This document shows, piece by piece, positions 1 through 9,171 of a DNA stretch of 64,000 bases. Origin of the DNA: an uncultured Faecalibacterium sp. (GTDB taxonomy: Bacteria > Bacillota > Clostridia > Oscillospirales > Ruminococcaceae). Within the stretch, counting starts at the first letter, position 1. Each line of letters opens with the position of its first letter. Position numbers and translations under genes: made by a program. The notes under the pieces are model-generated. The model was not told where the DNA came from, ran no database searches, and worked only from the letters and a program-made list of their open reading frames with translations. The stretch covers positions 104,611 through 168,610 of the forward strand of contig CAKTEM010000002.1 of assembly GCA_934548045.1 (NCBI GenBank). The letters are read 5' to 3'.

Positions 1-680
1 TGCAGCACCGGCTTGTGGTTCTTCTGCTCCCATGCGCAGAGGTCGGACACGACTTCGTTGACGCGCCGTGCGCCCAGACTGCCGCCGAAGGACAGGATGA
101 CCGTCCGGTCGCCTGCGCCCAGCTCGGCACGGATGGCGTCACGGTTCCTTGCCTGCGCAAAGACTTCCGGGCGCACCGGGTTGCCGACCACGATGGTCTT
201 TTCGGGCGCACCCAGCTTCTCGACCGCCGCCGGAACCGCCGCGAAGACGATGTCCACATCGGGAGCCAGCAGCTTGTTCGTCACGCCGGGGAAAGCGTTC
301 TGCTCATGCAGGGCGGTCTTGATGCCCTTCTTGGCGGCGCAGCGCACCACCGGGCCGGAGACGTAGCCGCCGCAGCCGATCACCAAATCGGGCTGAATTT
401 CTTTCATCATGGCTTTGGCCTTCGGGCCGGAGAGAGCCAGATTCCAGAGGGTGACGATATTCCGCTTGATATTGTTCAGCGAGAGTTTCCGCTGAAAACC
501 AGTGATCTCAATATGATGGAACGGGTAGCCTGCCTGCGTTACCAGACGGTACTCCATGCCCTCTTTCCGGCCTGCGAAGTGGATCTCTGCAGTCGGGTCT
601 GCCTTTTTGATGGCTCCGGCAATGGCCAACGCCGGGTTGATGTGTCCGGCGGTGCCGCCGGCTGCGATCAGTACTTTCAT
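1..680 (-). CDS. murG: UDP-N-acetylglucosamine--lipid I GlcNAc transferase MurG (C-terminus off the window)
   Basis: MurG adds GlcNAc to lipid I on the inner face of the membrane, making lipid II for peptidoglycan. The frame opens with ATG at 680, behind AGGAGG, and stays open to the window edge, giving about 226 residues of a protein usually near 360. The N-terminal nucleotide-fold loop reads GGTAGHINP (residues 8-16), matching the MurG GGTGGH motif with Ala for one Gly. A GCGGYVSGP stretch further on is also typical of MurG. It lies 22 bp after ftsW in the wall operon. The UDP-GlcNAc-binding C-terminal half is outside the window. Confidence 0.93.
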   Translation of the reverse strand, partial: MKVLIAAGGTAGHINPALAIAGAIKKADPTAEIHFAGRKEGMEYRLVTQAGYPFHHIEITGFQRKLSLNNIKRNIVTLWNLALSGPKAKAMMKEIQPDLVIGCGGYVSGPVVRCAAKKGIKTALHEQNAFPGVTNKLLAPDVDIVFAAVPAAVEKLGAPEKTIVVGNPVRPEVFAQARNRDAIRAELGAGDRTVILSFGGSLGARRVNEVVSDLCAWEQKNHKPVL

Positions 681-702
681 AGAAGTTTCCTCCTCTTATG
701 GC

Positions 703-1980
703 TTACGCCTGTTCATTTGCCTTGAACAAAATCGTCTTCGCCTGCCGCTGCGCTTCCCGTTCGGCATGGGCGTGTTCGCGCTGCTGACGAGCGCGCTCGC
801 CGTTCCGGCCGATGTTCACCATCACACCCATCTCGGCCAGCAGCAGAATCAGGCTGGTGCCGCCCGACGAGAAGAAGGGCAGCGAGATGCCGGTGTTCGG
901 CAGAGTGTTCGTGACGACCGCGATGTTGCAGAAGACCTGCCACGCGATCTGCGCCATGATGCCGATGCCGACGAGGGTGCAGTAGCGGTTTTCGGCGTGG
1001 AACGCGATCCAGAAGCCCTGCACAAGAAGCAGAACGAACAGCGCGATGACAGCCACCGCACCCACAAAGCCCAGTTCCTCGCAGACGACACTGAAGATGA
1101 AGTCGTTGGTGCTTTCGGGCAGCCAGAGCTGTTTTTCGATGCTGTTGCCGAGGCCGAGGCCAGTCAGGCCGCCGGAACCGATGGCGTACAGACTCTGCAG
1201 GGTCTGGTCAGTCATCTTGGACAGGTCCTGCGTCCAGCCGTCCAGACGGCTCTGCAGATACGGGATGGAATCGACATGCTGCAGAATGTTCTCCAGCAGG
1301 AACACCATGACGGTTCCGCCTGCCCATGTAATGATACCACCACTTCCGCCAAGAAGCAAAATCGTTCCGACGATGGCGCAGGTCAGGACGATGCCCGACA
1401 TGTGGGGTTCCAGCATCAGCAGGAATACCACCGGTACAAGGGGCATCAATGGTTTTACCAGCTCCCGGAAGAACCGCTGATGGAACCATGTTCCCAACGG
1501 AATTGGCCGCTTTGACTTCGGGTCGAGCTTTTCGAGCCGGGGTGTCCTATCCACGATATGCGCCGTGAGCAAAATCATCTCAAACTTTGCAATTTCCGAT
1601 ACCTGAATCGTGACGCCGAAGCGCAGCCAGCGGCGGCAGCCATTCAGCGGTGCGCTGAACAGAACCAATATCAGCAGGACGATGCACAAAAAGTATCCCG
1701 GCACGACCATTTTGCGCAGAAAGCGGTGGTCGAGATAGGAAAACATCGTCATTGCCGCAAGACCCAGCACAAGGCAGAAGACCTGCGATTTGATGTAGTA
1801 CAGGCTGTCGCCCATGCGGAGATAACCGGTGGTGTAGCTCGCGCTGAACAGCATCACCAGACCAAAGACGAGGATGACACCCAGCGTCGCCATCCAATTG
1901 ATGAGTATCTGCGACCACGGGCCCGGGTCGCGCTGTATGATCGAAAACTTTTCCGGGCGTTTTCTGCGGATGGTTGCCAT
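703..1980 (-). CDS. ftsW: Peptidoglycan glycosyltransferase FtsW (SEDS family)
   Basis: FtsW polymerises lipid II into septal glycan strands together with a class B PBP. The 425-residue product has about ten hydrophobic segments. It carries SEDS signatures LPESTNDF (about residues 287-294), EELGFVG, and a C-terminal NTGISLPFFSSGGTSL stretch. The ATG at 1980 is chosen because GGGAGGGG sits 5-6 bases upstream; a GTG six bases earlier would overlap that site. The C-terminus is charged and Arg/Gln/Ala-rich. It sits between mraY and murG, the usual place for FtsW; RodA is less likely for that reason. Confidence 0.94.
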   Translation of the reverse strand: MATIRRKRPEKFSIIQRDPGPWSQILINWMATLGVILVFGLVMLFSASYTTGYLRMGDSLYYIKSQVFCLVLGLAAMTMFSYLDHRFLRKMVVPGYFLCIVLLILVLFSAPLNGCRRWLRFGVTIQVSEIAKFEMILLTAHIVDRTPRLEKLDPKSKRPIPLGTWFHQRFFRELVKPLMPLVPVVFLLMLEPHMSGIVLTCAIVGTILLLGGSGGIITWAGGTVMVFLLENILQHVDSIPYLQSRLDGWTQDLSKMTDQTLQSLYAIGSGGLTGLGLGNSIEKQLWLPESTNDFIFSVVCEELGFVGAVAVIALFVLLLVQGFWIAFHAENRYCTLVGIGIMAQIAWQVFCNIAVVTNTLPNTGISLPFFSSGGTSLILLLAEMGVMVNIGRNGERARQQREHAHAEREAQRQAKTILFKANEQA

Positions 1981-1993
1981 CTGCACCCCTCCC

Positions 1994-3031
1994 TCAACTG
2001 ATTTTTGCCATCTGCACCGTCAGGGCAAAGCCCATCAGCGCAATGGCTGCAAAGAAATAAAAGATCGTGACCGGCTCAAAGCCCCGTTTTTCCAGCCAGC
2101 GGTGGAGTGGAGCTGTCCGGAACAGCTGCCGCCGTCCGTGGGAGCCTTTGTAAACGATTATTTGTAAAGCGATCATACCGCCCTCTATCCAGTACGGCAG
2201 GGCAAGCGGCAGGGTCAGGCCTGGCCAGCCGATGCTGAGCGGCACACTGCCGAGGATACCGGCCAGAAACAGGCTCCCGACCGCACCGGGCAGCAGCTTT
2301 GCCGGGTGGAAGTTCCAGAGCAGGAAGGCCATCAATGCACCGGCTAACGCCGCCGGGAGGACAGCCAACGGGAACCAGCCCAGCAGGGTCATGCTCACCA
2401 TCAGGCCGAGCATAGCGGCGAACGCTGTACCGCAGAGGACGCCGTCTATTCCATCCGTCACCCGGACGCTCTCGGCCAACACGACCAGCAGCACTTCCCA
2501 GAGAACGGGAGCCGCCCAGCCCAGCTCACAGTATCTGAGGCCGGGCAGAGTGATGCCGGAGGCAAGGCAGTGATTGGATGCCAGCAGCACCTGAATCACA
2601 GCCGCTGCCGTCATTTCCAGCCCGAGACGGGTCGTGCGGCGCAGACCCAGCGGCGAGTGCCGCCGCATCCTTATGATATCATCGGCCAGACCCACAGCTC
2701 CAAAAAGTAAGCCGCCGAACAGACCGATGAGGAGACGGGTCGTCAGAAGCCCCTCGTTCCCCAGCAGCTCCGGCTGTGCGATGCAGGCCGCTGTCCAGCC
2801 GACGCCGACTGCCGCCAGCGTTCCGACCATCAGGCAGAGACCGCCCATCGTGGGAACCTGCGGCTTCGGTTCGGGGTCTTCGTCCGGTTTTTGCCGTGTA
2901 TCACGGTCACGTTCCGGAATTTTGTTCTGCTCCATGCGGAAGGCCCGGAGCAGCGGAACCATCAGGTTGCCAAGGGCAGCCGTCAGGAAAAAGCCCAGCG
3001 TCGAAGCGACGATCAAGGCAAAACGAATCAT
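1994..3031 (-). CDS. mraY: MraY-family phospho-MurNAc-pentapeptide transferase, divergent active site
   Basis: By position and fold this is MraY, which transfers phospho-MurNAc-pentapeptide to undecaprenyl phosphate to make lipid I. It has 345 residues, many membrane segments, PTMGGL (60-65), the Asp pair in GLADD (117-118), TDGIDG (192-197) and NFHPAK (240-245). Several residues normally invariant differ. The Asn of NLTDG is Arg190. The Asp of the GDxGS loop is Ala250 (GAVGS). The HHH motif is reduced to APLHRW with only His310. The gene is intact and well translated (GGAG before ATG). It may be a divergent working enzyme, or a paralogue with a true MraY elsewhere. Confidence 0.8.
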   Translation of the reverse strand: MIRFALIVASTLGFFLTAALGNLMVPLLRAFRMEQNKIPERDRDTRQKPDEDPEPKPQVPTMGGLCLMVGTLAAVGVGWTAACIAQPELLGNEGLLTTRLLIGLFGGLLFGAVGLADDIIRMRRHSPLGLRRTTRLGLEMTAAAVIQVLLASNHCLASGITLPGLRYCELGWAAPVLWEVLLVVLAESVRVTDGIDGVLCGTAFAAMLGLMVSMTLLGWFPLAVLPAALAGALMAFLLWNFHPAKLLPGAVGSLFLAGILGSVPLSIGWPGLTLPLALPYWIEGGMIALQIIVYKGSHGRRQLFRTAPLHRWLEKRGFEPVTIFYFFAAIALMGFALTVQMAKIS

Positions 3032-3046
3032 AGTTTACTCCAAATT

Positions 3047-4414
3047 TTATTTCTGCTCTGCGTAGAAGATTTCCAGTACCTTTTCCAGAGCCATGCCACG
3101 GCTGGCCTTTACCAGCAGCGCGTCGCCGGGCTGAAGAGCGGCCAGCAGCAGGTCTGCGGCCTCGCGGTAGCTGTCGGCATGAACAGCCTTGATGCCAGCC
3201 TCAGACGCTGCCTTTGCGGTGTGCTTGGACTCCTCGCCGTAGCAGACCAGCAGTTCCAGACCGGCAGCAGCGGCCTGACGGCCTGCTTCCTCGTGGGCAG
3301 ACAGGCTGATCTCGCCCAGTTCCAGCATATCGCCCAGCAGAGCATAACGCTTCTTGGCCGGATATTCCTTGAACATGGTCAGTGCGGCCTTCATGCTGTC
3401 GGGGTTTGCGTTGTAGCAGTCCTCGATGACATCCACGCCCTTGCTGTGGACGACCTTCTGGCGCATACCGGTCTGCTGGAAATCTGCCAGACCGGCAATG
3501 ACGCCCTTCGGGTCAAGGCCGAGGCTGGTCGCGGCCGCATACGCCGCCAGAGCGTTGGCGACATTGTGCTTGCCCATCGCCGGGATGCTCACCAGGAAGC
3601 GGCCTGCTTTTTTGTCCACGAGAGTGAAGGCCATGCCGTCGCCCTCCTGCCGGACATCCAGTGCGCAGACGTCGGCGTTCTCGTCGCCAAGGCTGAACCA
3701 GACCGGGCGGACGTGAGACGGCAGAGTAGCCTTGCGCAGGAAGGGGTCATCGCCGTTCAGCACCAGCGGCGCGTTCTCGGGCAGACCTGCACAGATCTCC
3801 AACTTTGCCTTGCAGATATTCTCCTGACTGCCGAGGTTTCCGATGTGCGACACGCCGATGCAGGTGATGATGCCCACATCCGGACGGGCGCACTTGGACA
3901 GCCGCTCGATCTCGCCCAGATGGCTCATGCCCATCTCGACGACGGCATACTCGGTATCCTTGCCGATGTGGAACAGGGTCCGGGGCAGACCCAGCTCATT
4001 GTTCTGGTTGCCCTCGGTCTTGATGGTATTGCCAAAGCCAGCGATGGCGGCATAGGTCATCTGTTTGGTGGTGGTCTTGCCGACACTGCCGGTCACGCCC
4101 ACGATCTTGGGGCTGAACTGCTTGCGGTAGTTCGCGCCCATCGTCATCATTGCGTGGTAGCTGTCCGGGCAGATCACGGCCTTTTCCGCCGGAACGCCCT
4201 CTACGGGGTGGTTCAGCACGACATAGACTGCGCCGTTTTCCAGTGCTTTGGCGGCAAAATCATGGCCGTCAAACTTTTCGCCCGGGAAAGCCACAAAGGT
4301 ACAGCCCGGCCGGACTTCCCGGCTGTCGGTCGTCACAAGGTCGATGGCCGCATCGGAAGCAAAGCTTTCCGGTGCCAGACCGTTCAGTAAAATTTTTGCA
4401 GAAATAGTTTCCAT
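3047..4414 (-). CDS. murF: UDP-MurNAc-tripeptide--D-Ala-D-Ala ligase MurF
   Basis: MurF completes the cytoplasmic wall precursor by ligating D-Ala-D-Ala to the UDP-MurNAc-tripeptide using ATP. The 455-residue length is normal. The Mur ligase P-loop is GVTGSVGKTTTK with Lys113, followed by the central-domain GNQNNELGLP and EMGMSHLGEI, the latter typical of MurF. The C-terminal domain contains DCYNANPDSM. It lies between the PBP and mraY genes with 14-15 bp gaps, so they are probably cotranscribed. murD and murE are not in this cluster. Confidence 0.95.
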   Translation of the reverse strand: METISAKILLNGLAPESFASDAAIDLVTTDSREVRPGCTFVAFPGEKFDGHDFAAKALENGAVYVVLNHPVEGVPAEKAVICPDSYHAMMTMGANYRKQFSPKIVGVTGSVGKTTTKQMTYAAIAGFGNTIKTEGNQNNELGLPRTLFHIGKDTEYAVVEMGMSHLGEIERLSKCARPDVGIITCIGVSHIGNLGSQENICKAKLEICAGLPENAPLVLNGDDPFLRKATLPSHVRPVWFSLGDENADVCALDVRQEGDGMAFTLVDKKAGRFLVSIPAMGKHNVANALAAYAAATSLGLDPKGVIAGLADFQQTGMRQKVVHSKGVDVIEDCYNANPDSMKAALTMFKEYPAKKRYALLGDMLELGEISLSAHEEAGRQAAAAGLELLVCYGEESKHTAKAASEAGIKAVHADSYREAADLLLAALQPGDALLVKASRGMALEKVLEIFYAEQK

Positions 4415-4428
4415 AGCTCTCTATCTCC

Positions 4429-6918
4429 TTATCCACATGTAATGGTTACGATCGTTCCTCGCTGCACGCTTGCACCGGCGGCTTCGCTCTGGCTCTGCAC
4501 CAGACCACTGCCCTCCACGACGCAGTTCAGACCGGCCGCAGCCAGCATCTGACGGGCAAAATCCGCGCTCTTGCCGGTGACATCCGGCACTTCGGTGTGG
4601 CTGCCCTCGTAGGTATCGGTATATAGGTAGATGGTCGTGCCGTAGGCCACCTGCGTACCGGCTCTGGGGTACTGATAGGTGACAGTCGCCGCCGTCTGGT
4701 CGGTGCTGCTCTCCATGAGCTGATGCTTGAGGCCCTTGGTGTTCAGCGAGACCTGTGCATTGCTCCACTCCTTGCCGACCAGCTCCGGAACCTTGATGGT
4801 GGTCTGGCTGCGGTCTACGCCGTCGGTGGCGATGCCGAGGTAGGGTGCAATTTCGCTGATGATATTGCCGACGACAGGAGCCGCCAGAATGGACGAGTAG
4901 TCGGTCTTGGCGTTGTTGGGGTCGTCCAGCATGACGTACACCAGAATTTCCGGGTCATTGGCCGGCAGGACAGCCGCGAAGGACGCGACCTTTTTATAGT
5001 CGCCGTCGGCGCGGCGATCCATGTTCAGCTGTTCCGAGGTACCGGACTTGCCGCCGATGCGGTAGCCTGCGACGTAGGCGTTGGAGCCGCCGCCGGTGGT
5101 CGTACCGTCGCCGACCTCATATTCCATGATCTGGCGGATGGTCTCGCTGGCACTTTCGCTGATGACCTGACGGCGGACATTCGCGCCGATCTCCTGCACG
5201 ACGTTGCCGTTCTGGTCGGTGATTTTATCGACGACATGGGGCGTCACAAGGTAGCCGCCGTTGACAGCGGCAGAGATGGCCGTGCAGACCTGCAGCGGCG
5301 TGACGGCCATTGCCTGACCGAACGCCGAAGAGGACAACTGGACTTCGCCCAGCTGGCTGGCCGTGTAATACTGCATGAAGTTCGTTTCGTTCGGCAGATC
5401 GACGCCGGTGCGCTCGGTGAAGCCGAAGGCGTCGAAGTAATCGTAGAACAGGCTTGCGCCGACGCGCTGGCCCAGCTGGATGAAATAGATGTTGCAGCTG
5501 TTCCGAAGTGCCTGTGCGAGGTTCTGGACACCGTGGGCCTTTTTGCCTGCGCAGTGGTAGGTCTCCTTGGCGACGTTGTACGCGCCCGAGCAGTTGAAGG
5601 TGGTATTGATGGTCGCATTGCCCGAATCGACACCCATCGCGGCCGTGATGACCTTGAAGACGCTTCCGGGGTAATACAGTTCGGTGATGGCCTTGTTTTT
5701 CCACTGGATATCCCGGAAATAGCCGGAATAATCGGCATCCGGGTCGAGGATTTTATTTCCGTTCGCATCCAGCTGATAGCTGCCATCTTCATTTTTGAGA
5801 TAGATGCCGTACAGTTCCGGCTCCGCATGGACAAGCTCGTTGAGGTATTCCTCATTGGCGGAGTAGTCGAGCGGATCATTCGGGTCAAAATCCGGCTTGG
5901 ACGACATCGCCAGGATCGCACCGGTCTTGACGTTCATGACGATGGCCGCGCCGCGGTTTTCGACGTTATTCGCCCGGATGGCCTCATCCAGATACCGTTC
6001 CACGACCTCCTGAATGTTCACATCCAGCGAGAGGACGAGGTTCGAGCCATCCTTCGCGGCGTAGGTCGTCGCGCTCTGGTCGGCGATGGCGTTGCCGTAG
6101 GCGTTGCGGAGGGTGATGGTGCGGCCATTGACGCCGGCAAGCGTAGACTCATAGGATTTTTCGAGGCCGTAGGTGCCGTAGCCGTCCGAATCGCAGAAGC
6201 CCAGCACCGACGCCGCAAATGCGCCATACGGGTAATCACGCTGGAAACTCTTGGTCGACGAGACCGAGACGCGGCCCTTCCGGGTGGTGTCGGTCGCCTT
6301 TTTATGTGCTTTATTGTATTCAGAGATGTACTTTTCGATGGAGAGCTTGACGGCGTTGTTTACCTTGGTCGCCAGCACCTGATACGCGGAATCGTTCTTT
6401 GCCAGCGCATCATAAATGGTCTGGTACTGCTTCTGGTACTCTTCCGAGGAAGTATCCACGCTGTCCAGTGAACTTCCGTCGCCGGAGAGCAGCCGGAGCG
6501 CGAGCTGCTGGCTGACTTCCGCCAGTGCCGCCGGGTCTGCGGTCTTGGTGACGACTTTCGTGTCTTCGTCGGTCTGGCTGGTGAACAGAGCCGTGCTGTA
6601 ACTGGGGTCGGCCCAGATGGTCCAGACTACGCTGGTGGATGCCAGCGTGATGCCCGAGGTATCGTAAATTTCACCTCGGGTCGCCTGAATGGTGCTGTCC
6701 AGCAGCTGCTGTTCCGCCGCATACTGGCGGTAGGTCGCGCCGTCCTGAATTTGAATTTTATACAGGCTGTGGATGACGATGCCGGCGGCGACAAGGACAA
6801 AAAACACCGCCGCACCATAGCTGAATTTTCGCAGTCGCGCACTGAGACGCTCGTGCGGATCGCTGCGGCGCAGGCGGTAAAAGACTTTTTTCTGGGGCTT
6901 CGGGGATGGTTCTTGCAT
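4429..6918 (-). CDS. Class B penicillin-binding protein with two PASTA domains (FtsI/PBP2x/SpoVD type)
   Basis: A membrane-anchored D,D-transpeptidase that crosslinks peptidoglycan at the septum, the partner of FtsW. The 829-residue protein has an N-terminal membrane segment (about 31-52), a dimerisation region, a transpeptidase domain with SVFK (419-422), SCN (474-476) and KSGT (624-627), and two PASTA repeats (about 707-768 and 775-829) expected to bind muropeptide or lipid II. The ATG at 6918 is chosen for GAGGAG seven bases upstream; the frame is open 14 codons further but without a ribosome site. Many SpoVD proteins have one PASTA repeat, so PBP2x/FtsI-like is the safer description. Confidence 0.93.
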   Translation of the reverse strand: MQEPSPKPQKKVFYRLRRSDPHERLSARLRKFSYGAAVFFVLVAAGIVIHSLYKIQIQDGATYRQYAAEQQLLDSTIQATRGEIYDTSGITLASTSVVWTIWADPSYSTALFTSQTDEDTKVVTKTADPAALAEVSQQLALRLLSGDGSSLDSVDTSSEEYQKQYQTIYDALAKNDSAYQVLATKVNNAVKLSIEKYISEYNKAHKKATDTTRKGRVSVSSTKSFQRDYPYGAFAASVLGFCDSDGYGTYGLEKSYESTLAGVNGRTITLRNAYGNAIADQSATTYAAKDGSNLVLSLDVNIQEVVERYLDEAIRANNVENRGAAIVMNVKTGAILAMSSKPDFDPNDPLDYSANEEYLNELVHAEPELYGIYLKNEDGSYQLDANGNKILDPDADYSGYFRDIQWKNKAITELYYPGSVFKVITAAMGVDSGNATINTTFNCSGAYNVAKETYHCAGKKAHGVQNLAQALRNSCNIYFIQLGQRVGASLFYDYFDAFGFTERTGVDLPNETNFMQYYTASQLGEVQLSSSAFGQAMAVTPLQVCTAISAAVNGGYLVTPHVVDKITDQNGNVVQEIGANVRRQVISESASETIRQIMEYEVGDGTTTGGGSNAYVAGYRIGGKSGTSEQLNMDRRADGDYKKVASFAAVLPANDPEILVYVMLDDPNNAKTDYSSILAAPVVGNIISEIAPYLGIATDGVDRSQTTIKVPELVGKEWSNAQVSLNTKGLKHQLMESSTDQTAATVTYQYPRAGTQVAYGTTIYLYTDTYEGSHTEVPDVTGKSADFARQMLAAAGLNCVVEGSGLVQSQSEAAGASVQRGTIVTITCG

Positions 6919-6977
6919 TGGTATTCTCCTCAGAAACCGAAAAAGCGTGCGCTGCCGCACGCTTTTCGTTTCTTGGT

Positions 6978-7469
6978 TTATTTTGCAGGTTTCACAGTGG
7001 CAAGAATGGTCATTGCGCCGTCATGCAGAAAATCTGTCCACTGGCGCACAGCCGACTCCTTGCGCACCAGCACGCTGCCCTGATCCAGCCGGATATAGGT
7101 GATCTGGCTCTGGTCGATCTTCATCAGCCCGAGACGGCTGGCCGCCTCTTCGACGCTGGTGATGTTGGTCTTGCTGTTCAGCGCGCTGTTATAGTATGTA
7201 TATTGGCTCTGCTCGCTGACGAGCTGAGCTTTCGCATCCTGGATCTGGTCGTTCAGCTCCACCAGCTGGGATTCGCTCCACAGCAGGCTGACCGCGAAAC
7301 CAACCAGCAGTGCCAGCGATACCAGCTGAATGGCGTGCTGCATCGCTGCGCGGAACGGAGAGAGACGGCGTTTGCCGCCCGGCGCGACCCGGAGGGGTAC
7401 CTTCTGCTGTGTCTGAGGTACCCTTCTGCGGCGTTGCGTCTCCGTTGCATCGTATGCTGCCTGACCCAT
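6978..7469 (-). CDS. ftsL: FtsL-like septum protein
   Basis: A small bitopic protein of 163 residues. It has a basic cytoplasmic N-terminus (RRRR at about 13-16, GGKRR further on), one membrane segment near residues 45-62, then an extracytoplasmic Gln/Glu-rich coiled coil. This is the FtsL/DivIC layout. Primary sequence conservation is always weak in this family, so the call rests on topology and on its place between rsmH and the class B PBP, which is where ftsL normally lies. The coiled coil would pair with DivIC/FtsB-type proteins in the divisome. Confidence 0.8.
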   Translation of the reverse strand: MGQAAYDATETQRRRRVPQTQQKVPLRVAPGGKRRLSPFRAAMQHAIQLVSLALLVGFAVSLLWSESQLVELNDQIQDAKAQLVSEQSQYTYYNSALNSKTNITSVEEAASRLGLMKIDQSQITYIRLDQGSVLVRKESAVRQWTDFLHDGAMTILATVKPAK

Positions 7470-7507
7470 GACGATCTCCTCCTCACTGTATGCCGGGCGT
7501 CATTCGC

Positions 7508-8476
7508 TCAGCATTTTTCCAAAACTCGCAGGTGAGCCGACCGGCTGCGCCGGTTTTCTTCCAGCTCTTGCGTATTTGCTTCAATGGGCTTCCGGGTGAT
7601 GAGCTTTGCCTTCGCCTTGCCGCCGCAGACGCAGACCGGGAATTCCGGCGGACAGGTGCAGGCCGTCGCCCAGCGGCGGAACTTGTTCTTTACCAGCCGG
7701 TCTTCCAGCGAGTGGAAGGTGATGACGCAGAGTCGTCCGCCCGGTGCCAGATGGTCGAACAGGGTGTTCAGACCCTCGTCCAGCGCGTCCAGCTCATGAT
7801 TGACGGCGATGCGCAGGGCCTGAAATGTCCGGCGCGACGGGTTCTTGTTCTTCCGGCGTTCTGCCGGAGGCATCGCGCTTGCCACAATATCGGCCAGCTG
7901 CAGCGTCGTCTCGATGGGAGAAGTTTCCCGTGCTTCCACGATCTTTCCGGCGATCTGCCAAGCGTAGGGCTCTTCGCCGTAGTCGCGCAGGATGCGCGCC
8001 AGCTCTTCCCGGCTCTCACTGTTCACGAGGTCGGCCGCCGTCTCGCCCTCCTGACTCATCCGCATATCCAGCGGAGCGTCTGCCCGGTAGGAGAAACCGC
8101 GTGCCGCATCGTCGAGCTGATGGCTCGAAACGCCGAGGTCGAGCAGTGCGCCATTGATTTTTTCAATGCCCAACTGCTCGAGGGCCTGTCCTGCATAGCG
8201 GAAGTTGATCTGCACAACGGTCGCCGGAAGTCCGGCCAGCCTTGCCCGTGCCGTCTCAACGGCGTCCGGGTCCTGATCCAGCGAGATGAGCCTGCCGCCC
8301 TTTTCCGGGTCGAGCCGGAGGGCGATCTGTTTCGAGTGGCCTGCGCCGCCGGCGGTGCCGTCCAGATAGGTTCCTGCCGGGTCGATGTTCAGCCCGTCCA
8401 GACACTCGTTCAGCAGCACAGGGATATGCTCAAACGAGGCCGGGTCGAACTGCGGATGGAGTTCTTCTGTTTCCAT
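7508..8476 (-). CDS. rsmH: 16S rRNA m4C1402 methyltransferase RsmH (MraW)
   Basis: Methylates N4 of C1402 in 16S rRNA using SAM. The 322-residue product has the SAM-fold start YLDGTAGGAGHS, LLDLGVSSHQLDD, and family motifs RTFQALRIAVN and LCVITFHSLEDR. A Cys cluster (CTCPPEFPVCVC) near the C-terminus is usual for the family. The ATG at 8476 follows GGAGG by about eight bases; the open frame extends 30 codons upstream but over a promoter-like region. It is the first gene of the division/wall cluster; no mraZ precedes it. Confidence 0.96.
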   Translation of the reverse strand: METEELHPQFDPASFEHIPVLLNECLDGLNIDPAGTYLDGTAGGAGHSKQIALRLDPEKGGRLISLDQDPDAVETARARLAGLPATVVQINFRYAGQALEQLGIEKINGALLDLGVSSHQLDDAARGFSYRADAPLDMRMSQEGETAADLVNSESREELARILRDYGEEPYAWQIAGKIVEARETSPIETTLQLADIVASAMPPAERRKNKNPSRRTFQALRIAVNHELDALDEGLNTLFDHLAPGGRLCVITFHSLEDRLVKNKFRRWATACTCPPEFPVCVCGGKAKAKLITRKPIEANTQELEENRRSRSAHLRVLEKC

Positions 8477-8570
8477 AGTACCCCAGCCTCCTTTCGTAAT
8501 TTTCGGAGTAATTGCACCGGCAGAGCGGCCTTTGTCCGGTATTCCGGACAAGCCCTGCTGATACAATTTT

Positions 8571-8599
8571 ATTGTAACAAATCACTGCCCTGATTGCAA
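8571..8599 (-). promoter_or_regulatory. Promoter of the rsmH-ftsL-PBP-murF-mraY-ftsW-murG cluster
   Basis: On the minus strand a -35 TTGCAA (8594-8599), 17-bp spacer and -10 TACAAT (8571-8576) lie about 95 bp upstream of the rsmH start. The match to a sigma-A promoter is good and no other strong candidate is seen in the gap. Confidence 0.65.
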
Positions 8600-8633
8600 G
8601 GTTTTTCACAGGGTTTTCTTCTTCAAAATGTGA

Positions 8634-8675
8634 CAAAAAAAGCCTCCGTGAACAGTCATTTTTGCTCACGAAGGC
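8634..8675 (-). terminator. Terminator of the rsmD transcript
   Basis: On the minus strand a 12-bp stem (GCCTTCGTGAGC with GTTCACGGAGGC, two G-U pairs) is followed directly by seven T. It lies 35 bp after the coiled-coil gene and separates it from the rsmH promoter. Confidence 0.9.
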
Positions 8676-8709
8676 GTTGTTCTGATTCCCAGAGATTTTC
8701 AGTGCCGCG

Positions 8710-9171
8710 TCAATTGCCTTTTCGGGGGTTCTGACGCAGATTCGCCCGGACGCTCTTGACCTGAGCAGCATTTTCTGCCATGGTATCCTCGGTGGTCTTG
8801 AGCATATTATCGCAGTAATCCGTCACAGTCTGGCGGAGCGTCCGCGCCTCGTTCTGTGCCGCCGAGACGATCTCCGAAGCGCGCTGCTGTGCCGCTTTGA
8901 CGATCTCGGCCTCACTGACAAGGATTCGGGCGCGCTCTTCCGCTTTTTTCACGATGGCCTGCGCCTGCGCGTTGGCCGAGTCGATGAGCTGGGAGCGGTC
9001 GCTGACGATGGACTGCGCCTGACGCAGTTCCACCGGGAGATTGGCGCGCACCTCATCCAGATAATCCCGGATCTGTTCCACGTCCACGATCCGCTTGCCG
9101 CCGGACAGCGGCATCCCTGCGCTCTCTTCCAGAGCGTCTTCAATGGTATCCAAAAGCTCGTTTACGTTCAT
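8710..9171 (-). CDS. Coiled-coil protein of unknown function downstream of rsmD
   Basis: A soluble protein of 153 residues, almost wholly helical. It starts MNVNELLDTIEDAL and then has long Ala/Glu/Gln/Arg-rich heptads (about 45-145) resembling the b-subunit of ATP synthase or DivIVA-type coiled coils. No catalytic motif is visible. The ATG at 9171 overlaps the rsmD stop by four bases (ATGA) and has GGAGGGGG upstream, so translation is probably coupled. A similar coiled-coil gene next to rsmD is known in other Clostridia, but its job is not known to me. Confidence 0.8.
   Translation of the reverse strand: MNVNELLDTIEDALEESAGMPLSGGKRIVDVEQIRDYLDEVRANLPVELRQAQSIVSDRSQLIDSANAQAQAIVKKAEERARILVSEAEIVKAAQQRASEIVSAAQNEARTLRQTVTDYCDNMLKTTEDTMAENAAQVKSVRANLRQNPRKGN

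Noticed and set aside
4723..6471. 582-codon plus-strand frame across the PBP gene
   Set aside because: Shadow of the PBP, whose SxxK, SxN and KSG motifs and PASTA repeats are clear.
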